Source of the DNA: Bog-756 sp963769905
GTDB taxonomy: Bacteria; Actinomycetota; Acidimicrobiia; Acidimicrobiales; RAAP-2
Assembly: GCA_963769905.1 (NCBI GenBank)
Contig: CAVYNG010000002.1
Coordinates: 372,001 to 436,000 of the forward strand
Reading direction: 5' to 3'
DNA length: 64,000 nt
In this document: piece after piece, positions 8,163 to 16,245 of the stretch
How positions within the stretch are numbered: position 1 is the stretch's first letter
How the letters are laid out: the number at the start of each line of letters is the position of its first letter
The notes under the pieces: generated by a model
What the model was told of the DNA's origin: nothing
The model's database searches: none
The model's input: the letters and a program-made list of their open reading frames with translations, nothing else
Position numbers and translations under genes: made by a program

Positions 8163-9422
8163 TCAGACGACGCGACCGACGCCGGCGAAGTCGCTGCCGG
8201 TGCGGACTCCGGTCACCCAGACCGATGCGCCGGTGTAAGGGGCCTCGATCATCGAACCACCGCCCACGTACATCGCCACGTGCTCCGAGCCGCCGGGACC
8301 GTAGAAGAGGAGGTCGCCGGGTTCGATGTCGCCGAGCGAGATGTGGGTGGTGTCCTCGTACTGGGCGCCCGAGAAATGGGGGAGGCTGATGCCCACCTGG
8401 CCGTAGGCCCACTGGACCAGCCCGGAGCAATCGAAGCCGGCGGGGGTGTCCCCACCCCAGACGTAGGGGACACCGACCATGGAGAGCGCCGCTTGCACCG
8501 CGCCTGCGGCTCCGGAAGCGAGGGGTGGGGGAGGGCCCGAAGGCGCCGGGGCAACTGAACCGCCACCGCCGCCGCCGCCGCCAGCAGCGCCACCACCGCC
8601 ACCACCGCTACCACCGCTACCACCGCCACCCGACCCAGACTGCGAGCGGGCGGCTTGCGCCTGCGCCGACGCCTGCGCGGCGGCCAACTTCGCGTTGAAC
8701 GCTGCGGTCTGCGCTGCCTTCGCCGCGGCAGCCTGTGCGGCCTGCTGTTGCTCGACGAGCTTCTGGATGTTGGAGTTCACGCTGTCGAGCGTGGACTGGT
8801 ACTGGCCGGCGAGCGAGGCAGCTTGGTTCTCGGCTCCGACCAACGAGTTGCGCGCCGCGGTGGCCTGCGTCTGGTGTTGGACGAGCGCGGTCTGCGTCGC
8901 CTGCAGTTGGGACTGCGCAGTATGCAGGTGGTCGATCGTGTCGGTGACGTTGCCGGTTGCGATCGAGGTGTACTCCGAGCGGATGCCGCTCGTGTTGGCG
9001 TTGGAGGTGAATATCTGGGTGACTTGGTTCGAGGTGCCGCTCGAGACGTAGTCGCTGATCGCCTCGCCTCGAAGCTGCGACTGATCCTTGTTGACCTCCG
9101 CCTGGTCCTTCGCCATCTGCGCCTGGCCGGCCGCGATCTGGGCCTTCAGCTGTGAGAGCTGGTAGTCCGCCTGCGTGACCTGTCCGGTGAGCTGCTGGCG
9201 CTGCGCGTCGATCGACTGGATCTTGGCATCGATGGCTGCGGCCTGTGCTTTCGCATCGGAGATCTGGTCGGCTGAGGCCGGTAACGACACCGCCGTCGCG
9301 AAAGTCGCCGCGCCGAGTGAAGCAACGAGTCCGAGGAGTGCAAGGGGTCGGAGAGAGTGCTTCTTTCGACCGGCGTCACCGGCAACTGGCTCTGACGTCG
9401 AGGACAGCTCGGCGTGAGTCAT
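8163..9422 (-). CDS. NlpC/P60 peptidoglycan endopeptidase with coiled-coil N-domain (RipA-like)
   Basis: 419 residues. An N-terminal hydrophobic segment (about 26-50, ending PASAD) is an export signal. Residues 52-250 are heptad-rich, Gln/Ala-rich helix, as in the regulatory coiled coil of RipA/CwlO-type hydrolases. A long glycine-rich linker (about 265-290) leads to the NlpC/P60 domain with Cys332 (FDCSGLVQW) and His381 (EHVAMYVG). The enzyme should cut D-Glu to meso-DAP bonds in the wall during division or growth. It is alone on its strand, convergent with the SDR at 7333. The gap upstream shows no riboswitch that I can recognise. Confidence 0.88.
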   Translation of the reverse strand: MTHAELSSTSEPVAGDAGRKKHSLRPLALLGLVASLGAATFATAVSLPASADQISDAKAQAAAIDAKIQSIDAQRQQLTGQVTQADYQLSQLKAQIAAGQAQMAKDQAEVNKDQSQLRGEAISDYVSSGTSNQVTQIFTSNANTSGIRSEYTSIATGNVTDTIDHLHTAQSQLQATQTALVQHQTQATAARNSLVGAENQAASLAGQYQSTLDSVNSNIQKLVEQQQAAQAAAAKAAQTAAFNAKLAAAQASAQAQAARSQSGSGGGGSGGSGGGGGGAAGGGGGGGGSVAPAPSGPPPPLASGAAGAVQAALSMVGVPYVWGGDTPAGFDCSGLVQWAYGQVGISLPHFSGAQYEDTTHISLGDIEPGDLLFYGPGGSEHVAMYVGGGSMIEAPYTGASVWVTGVRTGSDFAGVGRVV

Positions 9423-9634
9423 CGGGGGATCTTTCTACTCCATCGCGGCGCGCGCTACAAGGACGCTGGCGTCGTCGTACTTCTCCACCTGCATGTTTCA
9501 AGTTCGGGCTTCGTGCGGCGACGCCCCGGATCGACGAAGGATCGTCATGTCGGAGATGTCGTGGCGTGCACCTCCCTCGACACGTCGCACTTGCAATGCG
9601 GATCACCACATGAAGGCGATTAGCGTCGCCCGTC
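9423..9634. other. intergenic region between divergent genes
   Basis: The 295-nt gap between the NlpC/P60 start (9422) and the GTG of the HEXPGHH gene (9718) is the largest in the window. Its rightmost part holds a candidate 28-codon ORF (9635-9721) with a TAGCGT hexamer at 9621-9626. The rest should contain the NlpC/P60 promoter, but no clear element stands out on the minus strand apart from a purine-rich GAAAG just before that start. Confidence 0.6.
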
Positions 9635-9721
9635 ATGGGTGACCGCCGCGTGCATGAAGGCCCCAGCATCGTGACCGCCTCGCGAGCGGACCTGCACTCG
9701 GCATCGGAACCAGCGGAGTGA
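9635..9721 (+). CDS. candidate 28-residue leader peptide
   Basis: ATG 9635 lies 8 nt after TAGCGT (9621-9626), the spacing seen at other apparently leaderless genes here. The frame reads 28 codons and its TGA overlaps the GTG of the next gene (GTGA, 9718-9721). The downstream frame is blocked by TGA at 9655, so GTG 9718 is the only ATG/GTG/TTG start available and the mini-ORF would be translated first. The peptide is polar, with no recognisable motif. It may simply couple translation. Existence as a protein is uncertain. Confidence 0.35.
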   Translation: MGDRRVHEGPSIVTASRADLHSASEPAE

Positions 9722-10974
9722 GCCGGCCCGGACTCGTCGAGTCCTACCTCCTCCTCGGACTCCGCATCGGGCGACACATCGACGGGATGGTGGATGCGTA
9801 CTACGGACCGGCTTCGCTGTCCTCTTCGGCCGACGTGGAGCCCGTCCAACCGCCCGAGCGTCTCGTCGCGTCCGCGCGCGAGCTGCTCGCCGCCATCGAT
9901 GCCGGCGAACCCCTCGACGGAGTCGGCTCGCCGGCCGCGGAGGAACAGGGTGCGGAGTCCCGCCGCCGCCACTGGCTACACGCTCAAGCCCGAGGACTCC
10001 TCACCACCGCGAGGCGACTGGCGGGTGAGCCGGTCGGTTACGCGGACGAGGTCGAGGCCTGCTACGGGGTGCGACCTTCCCGCGTCGACGAAGAGATCTT
10101 CGTAGACGCGCACCGGCACCTCGACGAGGTGCTGCCCGGGTCGGGCCCGCTCGCCGACCGTCTGGTCTCATGGCGTGAGGCACACGCGGTACCAGTGGAC
10201 GCGCTGGGCGCTGCCATCGACTCGCTCGCGGCGGACCTGCGCGAGCGGACACGGTCCCTCTTCGGTCTCCCCGACGGCGAGCGCGTCGAGTTCCAATTGG
10301 TCACCGACCAACCGTGGGCGGGCTTCAACTACTACCTCGGCGACCTCCACAGCCGGGTGGCGGTCAACACCGACCTGCCGGTGCTCTCGATCGGTCTCGC
10401 CCATCTGGTCGCGCACGAGTCCTACCCGGGTCACCACACCGAGCACACACGCAAGGAGGTCGGCCTGGTCCGCCGCCGTCACTGGTGGGAGGAGTCGATC
10501 TTTCTTGTCGGGACCCCCCAGTGCCTGCTCGCAGAGGGTCTGGCCGACCTCGGCCTCGAGGTCGTGATGGGCCGGCGGCCGGAGCCCCAGGTGGCCGACC
10601 ATCTCCGTCCCCTCGGCATTCGCTACGACGCCGAGACTGTCGCGGCAGTCGCCGAGGCGGGAGAAGCACTCGGCGCGGTGCGCCAGAACGCGGCGTTCCG
10701 GCTCCACGAGGACGGCGCGGACCCCGATGCGGTGATCGGCGAGGTGGCCCGGTGGGGGCTGCTGCCGACGGAGCGCGCGGCCAAGGCCGTCGAGTTCCTC
10801 ACGCACCCCACCTGGCGCGCGTACCTCACCTGTTACGTCGAGGGCCTTCCTCTCTGCCGCGAATTCGTCCGCGGGGACCCGGCGAGGTTCGACCGCCTGC
10901 TCGCCGAACAGCTCACGCCGGAGGACCTCCAGAGCCAGATCGAGGCGGACCGGGCCCCCACCGCCGAGAGCTGA
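9718..10974 (+). CDS. DUF885-like putative metallohydrolase (HEXPGHH)
   Basis: 418 residues, soluble. The motif H233-E-S-Y-P-G-H239-H240, with a later E in the same helical region (CLLAEGLADLGLE), is the zinc-site signature of the DUF885 family of putative metallopeptidases or hydrolases; the family enzyme activity is poorly known. Flanking sequence is mostly helical. GTG 9718 is forced by an in-frame stop at 9655. Its start overlaps the stop of a 28-codon upstream ORF. It is followed at 64 nt by a gene with its own promoter. Confidence 0.75.
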   Translation: MSRPGLVESYLLLGLRIGRHIDGMVDAYYGPASLSSSADVEPVQPPERLVASARELLAAIDAGEPLDGVGSPAAEEQGAESRRRHWLHAQARGLLTTARRLAGEPVGYADEVEACYGVRPSRVDEEIFVDAHRHLDEVLPGSGPLADRLVSWREAHAVPVDALGAAIDSLAADLRERTRSLFGLPDGERVEFQLVTDQPWAGFNYYLGDLHSRVAVNTDLPVLSIGLAHLVAHESYPGHHTEHTRKEVGLVRRRHWWEESIFLVGTPQCLLAEGLADLGLEVVMGRRPEPQVADHLRPLGIRYDAETVAAVAEAGEALGAVRQNAAFRLHEDGADPDAVIGEVARWGLLPTERAAKAVEFLTHPTWRAYLTCYVEGLPLCREFVRGDPARFDRLLAEQLTPEDLQSQIEADRAPTAES

Positions 10975-11002
10975 AGAACCGCACTGCCGGGCCGGAGACA
11001 AG

Positions 11003-11031
11003 TTGGCGTCACGTGGAATGGGCCGTACCAT
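11003..11031 (+). promoter_or_regulatory. promoter of the CitE-like gene, leaderless
   Basis: TTGGCG (11003-11008), 17-nt spacer, TACCAT (11026-11031), then 6 nt to ATG 11038. No Shine-Dalgarno is present. Confidence 0.65.
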
Positions 11032-11037
11032 CGGGGT

Positions 11038-11976
11038 ATGTCCGAACGCACCCGTTCCATGCCTCGCCGTTCCTGCATGTCGACGCCGGGGTCGAACGAG
11101 AAGTTCCTCGGCAAGGCGCCCACTGTGCCCGCGGACATGAGCTTCCTCGACCTCGAGGACTCGGTCGCGCCGCTCGAGAAGGAGGCCGCGCGGGCCAAGG
11201 TGGCCGACGCGATCAAGAACCTTCCCTGGGACGACCGCGTCCTCTGTGTCCGTATCAACGCCTGGGACAGTGAGTGGACCTACGGCGATGTCATCGACGT
11301 GGTGTCGAACGCGGGAGAGCGTCTCGACGAGCTGATGTTGCCCAAGGTCCGCAACGCGGCTGACGTCGTCGCGCTCGACCTCCTGGTGACCCAGGTCGAG
11401 CGCAGCTGTGGGCTGCCGGTCGGGCACATCGGGATCGAGGCCCAGATCGAGACGACCGGAGGACTGATCAACGTCGAGGAGATCTGCGCGGCCTCACCCC
11501 GGCTCGAGGCCATCATCTTCGGCCCTGCCGACTTCGCCGCCTCGATGGAGATGCCGGTGCTGACCGGGGGCGTCGCCATTCCCGAGTACCCCGGCGACCA
11601 CTTCAACTACGTGTTCTCCAAGATCCTGATGGCGGGACGCGCGAACGGGCTGCAGGTCATCGACGGTCCGTTCCTCAAGGTCCGCGAGCTCGACCGCCTG
11701 CGCGAGTTCTCGCAGCGAACCCGCGTGCTCGGTTACGACGGCAAGTGGGCGCTCACCCCGGACCAGGTGACCGTTTTGAACGAGGTGTACTCGCCCACAC
11801 AGGAGCAGTTCGACAGGGCCTGGGACATCCTCGACGCCTATCGCAAGGCGACCGAGGACGATCGCGCCGGCGCGGTGATGTTCGGGGACGAGATGATCGA
11901 CGAGGCGTCTCGCAAGATGGCGACCAAATTCGTGGTGCGAGGTGAGCGGGCGGGCCTGACCCGGTCGCAGGACTGA
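11038..11976 (+). CDS. HpcH/HpaI-CitE family CoA-ester lyase
   Basis: 312 residues, TIM-barrel aldolase family that cleaves or forms malyl-CoA, beta-methylmalyl-CoA or citramalyl-CoA with Mg2+. Visible family features: STPGSNEKF near residue 16, DLEDSV (residues 38-43), VRIN arginine, EAQIET (Mg2+ glutamate) and FGPADFAASM with the second metal acid. The YDGKWALTPDQ segment near 237 is the usual HPxQ-like end of the barrel. The MaoC protein at 15733 and acyl-CoA dehydrogenases nearby fit a dicarboxylic acyl-CoA pathway, but are not in the same operon. The exact substrate cannot be read from sequence. Confidence 0.82.
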   Translation: MSERTRSMPRRSCMSTPGSNEKFLGKAPTVPADMSFLDLEDSVAPLEKEAARAKVADAIKNLPWDDRVLCVRINAWDSEWTYGDVIDVVSNAGERLDELMLPKVRNAADVVALDLLVTQVERSCGLPVGHIGIEAQIETTGGLINVEEICAASPRLEAIIFGPADFAASMEMPVLTGGVAIPEYPGDHFNYVFSKILMAGRANGLQVIDGPFLKVRELDRLREFSQRTRVLGYDGKWALTPDQVTVLNEVYSPTQEQFDRAWDILDAYRKATEDDRAGAVMFGDEMIDEASRKMATKFVVRGERAGLTRSQD

Positions 11977-12040
11977 GAGGGGCGGAACAGGGGGGGGTCC
12001 TCCGGGACGCTCGGTCACGAGCGGAGCTTCAGAACGCAGA

Positions 12041-12781
12041 TCAGAACGTGAAGTCGCGGTGCCACTCGTCGAGCGCCGTGTAGTCGCCTTCCATGTCCAC
12101 CGGGCTGAGGGTCGGGCGGTGGTAGACGGTCAGCTCGAGATCGGACGCTGTCGCGGTCACGACGAGGTTGCTCGTCGCGAGCTCGGGGTGGTCGTCCGCG
12201 GAGCGTTCGATGCCGATCCGCTCACCTCCGAGTGTGATCCGCCATGCGTTCGGCGTGTCGGTGCTCACCAACGCGAGCGTCCTGCCGGTGCCGGCTCCTT
12301 TGTGCTCACGAACGGAGAGCAGCACGTCGAACACCTCGTCGACGCCGTCGACCGCCAGGTCGGCGGCGATGGGAGTGTGAATGCCACGGGCGGCCTGCAT
12401 GTCCGTGCGGTGCACCGCCAGCTCGTGCGCGCAACGTCTCGCGACGAACCCGGCGGTGTGGTCGCTCGGAAACCACGTCCACACCTCGGTGGATGCCGGT
12501 GTCGCCTCGAGCTCGTCGACCAGGTAGCCCGCCAGCTCGGCCATCCAAGGGACCAGCTCGTCGCCCGCCGGCGGCTCGGTGAAAGGCGTCTTCGGGCGGC
12601 CGGTTCCCTCGCAGAGGACGTGGGTCCAGAAGCCGCAGAACTCGCCGACGTGGGCGGCGAGGTCGGCCACCTTCCATCCCTCGCAGGTGGCCACCAGGGC
12701 GTCCATCGTCCCCTCACCCAGGGCGACGAGGAAGCTTTCGCACTCGCTGCCGACAGCCCGGACGCGGGAGGCATGGTCCAT
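12041..12781 (-). CDS. mycothiol-dependent maleylpyruvate-isomerase-type (DinB fold) protein
   Basis: 246 residues. WKVADLAAHVGEF (residues 36-48) and RCAHELAVHRTDM carry the histidines that hold metal in MDMPI_N four-helix-bundle proteins, and the C-terminal half matches the small MDMPI C-domain. Family members are mycothiol-linked isomerases or transferases, which supports an actinobacterial host. It lies 30 nt downstream of the acyl-CoA dehydrogenase gene on the same strand and is probably co-transcribed. Substrate unknown. Confidence 0.8.
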   Translation of the reverse strand: MDHASRVRAVGSECESFLVALGEGTMDALVATCEGWKVADLAAHVGEFCGFWTHVLCEGTGRPKTPFTEPPAGDELVPWMAELAGYLVDELEATPASTEVWTWFPSDHTAGFVARRCAHELAVHRTDMQAARGIHTPIAADLAVDGVDEVFDVLLSVREHKGAGTGRTLALVSTDTPNAWRITLGGERIGIERSADDHPELATSNLVVTATASDLELTVYHRPTLSPVDMEGDYTALDEWHRDFTF

Positions 12782-12811
12782 GCGGAGAACGTACTCGGGA
12801 AGAACGAGGGC

Positions 12812-14431
12812 TCAGGTGGTCTGCGGCCCGTTCGCCATCAGCCGTCGGGCGATGACCTTCAAGGCGAGCGTCTCGTCGGCCCCCTCGAAGATGGAGAGCA
12901 CCCGCGCGTCGACGAAATAGCGGCTCACCGGGAACTCCTCCGCGTAGCCCATCCCGCCGTGGATCTGGAGGGCCTCACGGCTGACCCACTCCGCGGCACG
13001 GCAGACGTAGGCCTTGATCATCGAGGCTTCGAGCGCGCCTTCGCCTTTGGCCATCAGCCGGGCCACGTCGTAAGTGAACTGCCGGGAAGCCTGGATAAGG
13101 ACGGCCATCCGTGCGAGCTTGGCGCGGGTGAGCTGATAGTCGAAGATCGGCGCTCCGAACACCACCCGGTTGCGGGCGTAGTCGAGTGCGGCCTCGTAGG
13201 CGGCCTGCATCACCCCGATCGCGCGGGCGGCCGTCTGCAGGCGACCGTTCTCGAAGCCCTGCATCTGGAGGTAGAAGCCCTTCCCCAGGCCCTCGGTGCC
13301 ACCGACCAGGTTGTCCTCGGGCACGACCCAGTTCTCGAAAGCCACCTCGTAGGAGTGCATCCCCCGGTAGCCGAGGGTGTCGATGGCCCGCCCCTCCATT
13401 CTCCCGTGAGGCGGTCCGGAACCGGTCTGCTGGGTGAAGAGGAAACCGTGTCCGTCGCCCCGCGGCTTGTCGACCACGAACAGGGAGAGTCCCCGGTGTG
13501 CCTTCGAGCGATCCGGGTCGGTGCGAGCGAGCAGCAACAGGACGTCCGCCCGGGCGGCGAAGGTGCACCAGGTCTTCACTCCGTTGACCAGCCAGCCGCC
13601 CTCCGTCGGTGTCGCCGAGGTGATCACCCCGGCGACGTCGGAGCCGTAGTCGGGTTCGGTGACCGCCACCGCACCCATCACTTCGCCGGTCGCGATCCTC
13701 GGCAGCCACCGCTCCTTCTGTTCCTCGGTCCCCCCGTTGACGATCGCCCGGGTGAGAATCTCCGGCCTGGTGATGAGCGAGCCGCCGGCGCCGAGCGAAC
13801 CCCACGACAGCTCCTCGGTGGCGACCACCATGCCCATGTAGTCGGCCTCGCCTCCTGTGGCGAACCCCCCGTACGGCTCGGGGACCGACATGCCGAACGC
13901 ACCCATCTCCGCCATACCGGAGATGATCTCCTCGGGGATGTCCGTGTTGGCCCGGTGGATGTGCTCCGCCCGTGGCCGGATCTGCTCCTCGGCGAACCGG
14001 TGGAAGGTCTCCCTCAGCAATTCGAAGTCGGGGTCGAGGTGGCGCGGTCCCTCGGTCGTGGCGAGCGGGGCGAGGAACTCGGGGTCGCGGTAGGCAGCCA
14101 TCACGTCCTCGACCCTGTCGACCCAGTTGCGTCGAGCACCCCAGGACGCGGCGCGTCCCGCGGTGCGGGAGACCAGGTCGGCGAGCGCGTCGGCGGCGAA
14201 GGCGCACGCGATTTGCGCCTCGAGCTCACCGAGCGCTCCGTAGGCGAGGGCCGCCTGCGCAGTGCGCAGCCCGGCCGCGGCGTGTGCGACGTCGTAGGCC
14301 AGCACCTGGGCCACGTCCGGTCCTCCGGCGGCGGCGAGGGCGGCGACTCCCGAGTCGACGACCGACTGTGCCACCGCGAGGGCCTCCTCGACGCGGCCGA
14401 GGTCGGGCTCGGAGCGAACGGCGGAGGTCAC
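12812..14431 (-). CDS. acyl-CoA dehydrogenase with N-terminal helical extension
   Basis: 539 residues, about 150 more than a normal acyl-CoA dehydrogenase. Residues 1-130 are Ala-rich and helical, without a recognised motif. The FAD-dependent core starts near 140 (DPDFELLRETFHRFAEE) and includes AVTEPDYGSD, WLVNGVKTWCTF, QTGSGPPHGRMEG, and the C-terminal QIHGGMGYAEEFPVSRYFVDAR with IFEGADE, whose Glu is at the usual base region. The GTG start at 14431 follows TAACCT by 6 nt, so the transcript is probably leaderless. Followed by the MDMPI-type gene at 30 nt. Confidence 0.85.
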   Translation of the reverse strand: MTSAVRSEPDLGRVEEALAVAQSVVDSGVAALAAAGGPDVAQVLAYDVAHAAAGLRTAQAALAYGALGELEAQIACAFAADALADLVSRTAGRAASWGARRNWVDRVEDVMAAYRDPEFLAPLATTEGPRHLDPDFELLRETFHRFAEEQIRPRAEHIHRANTDIPEEIISGMAEMGAFGMSVPEPYGGFATGGEADYMGMVVATEELSWGSLGAGGSLITRPEILTRAIVNGGTEEQKERWLPRIATGEVMGAVAVTEPDYGSDVAGVITSATPTEGGWLVNGVKTWCTFAARADVLLLLARTDPDRSKAHRGLSLFVVDKPRGDGHGFLFTQQTGSGPPHGRMEGRAIDTLGYRGMHSYEVAFENWVVPEDNLVGGTEGLGKGFYLQMQGFENGRLQTAARAIGVMQAAYEAALDYARNRVVFGAPIFDYQLTRAKLARMAVLIQASRQFTYDVARLMAKGEGALEASMIKAYVCRAAEWVSREALQIHGGMGYAEEFPVSRYFVDARVLSIFEGADETLALKVIARRLMANGPQTT

Positions 14432-14437
14432 CGGCCA

Positions 14438-14443
14438 AGGTTA
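14438..14443 (-). promoter_or_regulatory. -10 element, leaderless acyl-CoA dehydrogenase transcript
   Basis: TAACCT on the minus strand, 6 nt before the GTG start at 14431. Confidence 0.55.
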
Positions 14444-14495
14444 CCGAGCGCCATCGTTCCGGCGGAGCCGGCGCTTCGCCGGAGGTCGCGGTGGC

Positions 14496-15143
14496 TCAGA
14501 GAGTCGGAGCCTGGGCGACCACCGTCACGAGTGGCGGCAGCACGACCGGCTCCGGACCGGGATCGACCTCGGTGACCAGCTTCAAGTAGTCGGCGACCGG
14601 TCCCGGTCCGGCGCCGGCGGGTGCCTCTGCCCACGCGTCCACGATGAGGAGACCGGCATCGCGGGCGAGCGACGGGAGGAGCGCACCGACGTCGGGATGG
14701 CGCGCGTCCGGCATGCTGAAGGGCTTGCCACCGATCCGGCCCGCGCTGGTGATCGGCTCCTGTGCCACCACCCACCCCCCGGGACGGACCGCGTGCGCCA
14801 TCCGGGTGAGTACCACCAGCGGGTCGACGACGTGGAGGAGGAGGAAGCGGCAGAACGCGAGATCCACCTCTTCGGGGAGGCGGAGATCCTCGCCGGCCTG
14901 GGTGATCGCGAGCACCTGGCTGTGCGCGGCCGCGGCCGCCGCGACCTCGTCACGCGCACCCGGGTCGCTGTCGATCGCGTAGACGCGTCCTTGGCGGCCG
15001 ACGATCTCGGCGAGGGCGACCGAGACGTCCCCACCGCCGGCCCCGACATCGGCACAGGTCCAACCAGGTCCGATGCCCAAGCGCTCGAGCGCGGTGAGCA
15101 GCGGACGGCGGTACACGTCGTCCCGCAGGGTCCGCAACTCCAT
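14496..15143 (-). CDS. class I SAM-dependent methyltransferase
   Basis: 215 residues. Motif I VGAGGGD (about residues 33-39) binds S-adenosylmethionine, YAIDSDP closes strand 2, and the DLAFCRFLLLHV segment is motif IV. Members with this outline methylate small molecules, quinones or other acceptors; the target is not evident. ATG 15143 sits 6 nt after a TAACGT hexamer, and the gene is divergent from the DUF6941 gene at 15213. Confidence 0.8.
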   Translation of the reverse strand: MELRTLRDDVYRRPLLTALERLGIGPGWTCADVGAGGGDVSVALAEIVGRQGRVYAIDSDPGARDEVAAAAAAHSQVLAITQAGEDLRLPEEVDLAFCRFLLLHVVDPLVVLTRMAHAVRPGGWVVAQEPITSAGRIGGKPFSMPDARHPDVGALLPSLARDAGLLIVDAWAEAPAGAGPGPVADYLKLVTEVDPGPEPVVLPPLVTVVAQAPTL

Positions 15144-15149
15144 GTCGTC

Positions 15150-15155
15150 ACGTTA
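15150..15155 (-). promoter_or_regulatory. -10 element of the methyltransferase gene
   Basis: TAACGT on the minus strand, 6 nt before ATG 15143; no Shine-Dalgarno. Confidence 0.55.
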
Positions 15156-15198
15156 CCGGCCACCCGGCGGCGGAATCGGGTGCGCGTCGCGGAGCCGG

Positions 15199-15204
15199 TA
15201 ACCT
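15199..15204 (+). promoter_or_regulatory. -10 element of the DUF6941-like gene
   Basis: TAACCT, 8 nt before GTG 15213. Together with the TAACGT on the other strand it forms a compact divergent promoter pair about 45 nt apart. Confidence 0.5.
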
Positions 15205-15212
15205 CGAGTGGC

Positions 15213-15644
15213 GTGAAGGTGACGATGATGCTGTGCGACGCGGCACAGGTGTCGGACGGGAAGCTCTACGTGTTGGGCGGCGGGTGGAGCATGACCGGTC
15301 CTGATCCGGTGCCCTCGGCCATCGCCCTCAAGATCGACGTGGGGTGGCACGAGGCGGAGTCCGCGCATCACTGGGAGCTCTTCCTCGAGGACGCCGACGG
15401 CCGGCCGGTGATGGTCGAGACGCCCGATGGCGACCATCCCGTCGAGGTGAGGGGAGAGTTCACGGTGGGCCGTCCCCCCGGCGTGCCGGAGGGGTCGCCG
15501 ATCGACGTCGCGCTCGCGGTCAATCTCGGCCCCCTGCCGCTCGCACCCGGTACCCGCTACACCTGGCGGATGGCCATCGACGGGGATTCCCACCCCGATT
15601 GGGTGCTCGGGTTCACCACGCGACCCACCTTGGTGCGCGACTGA
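15213..15644 (+). CDS. DUF6941-like protein
   Basis: 143 residues. The N-terminus, with MLCDAAQVSDGKLYVLGGGW, and an all-beta remainder match the uncharacterised actinobacterial family I know as DUF6941, often described as a small beta-sandwich protein. No signal peptide and no catalytic motif are seen. GTG 15213 is preceded by TAACCT at leaderless spacing. Function unknown. Confidence 0.75.
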   Translation: MKVTMMLCDAAQVSDGKLYVLGGGWSMTGPDPVPSAIALKIDVGWHEAESAHHWELFLEDADGRPVMVETPDGDHPVEVRGEFTVGRPPGVPEGSPIDVALAVNLGPLPLAPGTRYTWRMAIDGDSHPDWVLGFTTRPTLVRD

Positions 15645-15732
15645 GCGCTCCTCCACCGGCCGCACTCGCCCGGGGTACGGCCGCGGCCGGGTTGCTGGAC
15701 GGAATGTCGATGCGCGTACTACACCAACCCTC

Positions 15733-16245
15733 ATGACCATCTACGACCGTCCCTTCGGCCGCTACTTCGAGGATTTCGAGCCCGGCGACGTCTACCGCCA
15801 CTGGCCCGGGAAGACGATCACCGAAGCGGACGACCATCTCTTCTGCATGATCACCATGAACCACCACCCGCTGCACACCAACAGGTGGTACGCGGAGAAC
15901 GACACCGTCCAGGGGGAGAACGTCGTCGTCGGCAACCTCGTCTACTCTCTCGCGCTCGGCATGAGCGTCCCCGACGTGAGCGGTTCCGCCATCGCCAACC
16001 TCGAGGTCGAATCGCTCGTCCACCGGGCGCCCACCTTCCACGGCGACACCATCTATGCGGAGACGAAGGTGGTCGACAAGACCGCGTCGACCTCGCGGGA
16101 CGATCGCGGGGTGGTGACCGTCGAGACCAAGGCCTTCAACCAGCGTGGCGAGGAGGTGTGCTTCTTCCGCCGCAAGGTGATGGTCTGGAAGCGGCACGCC
16201 GCACCGCCTCGGCGCCGTCCCTACGGTGACGACGTCTGGGGGTGA
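15733..16245 (+). CDS. MaoC-like dehydratase
   Basis: 170 residues, hot-dog fold. The segment ITEADDHLFCMITMNHHPLH carries the Asp/His pair of the (R)-hydratase active site, and VVGNLVYSLALGMS is the hot-dog helix. Family members hydrate enoyl-CoA or mesaconyl-type CoA esters. The stop overlaps the start of mutY (GTGA), so the two are translated together although their roles differ. A CitE-like lyase lies 4 kb upstream, which makes a CoA-ester substrate with a carboxyl group plausible. Confidence 0.82.
   Translation: MTIYDRPFGRYFEDFEPGDVYRHWPGKTITEADDHLFCMITMNHHPLHTNRWYAENDTVQGENVVVGNLVYSLALGMSVPDVSGSAIANLEVESLVHRAPTFHGDTIYAETKVVDKTASTSRDDRGVVTVETKAFNQRGEEVCFFRRKVMVWKRHAAPPRRRPYGDDVWG

Noticed and set aside
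9423..9634. c-di-AMP (ydaO-type) riboswitch before the NlpC/P60 gene
   Set aside because: Such riboswitches are common at this gene type in actinobacteria, but I do not find the conserved core on the minus strand.
12059..14575. 838-codon + strand ORF over the MDMPI and acyl-CoA dehydrogenase genes
   Set aside because: Shadow frame: low-complexity composition, no domain, and two well-supported genes on the minus strand.
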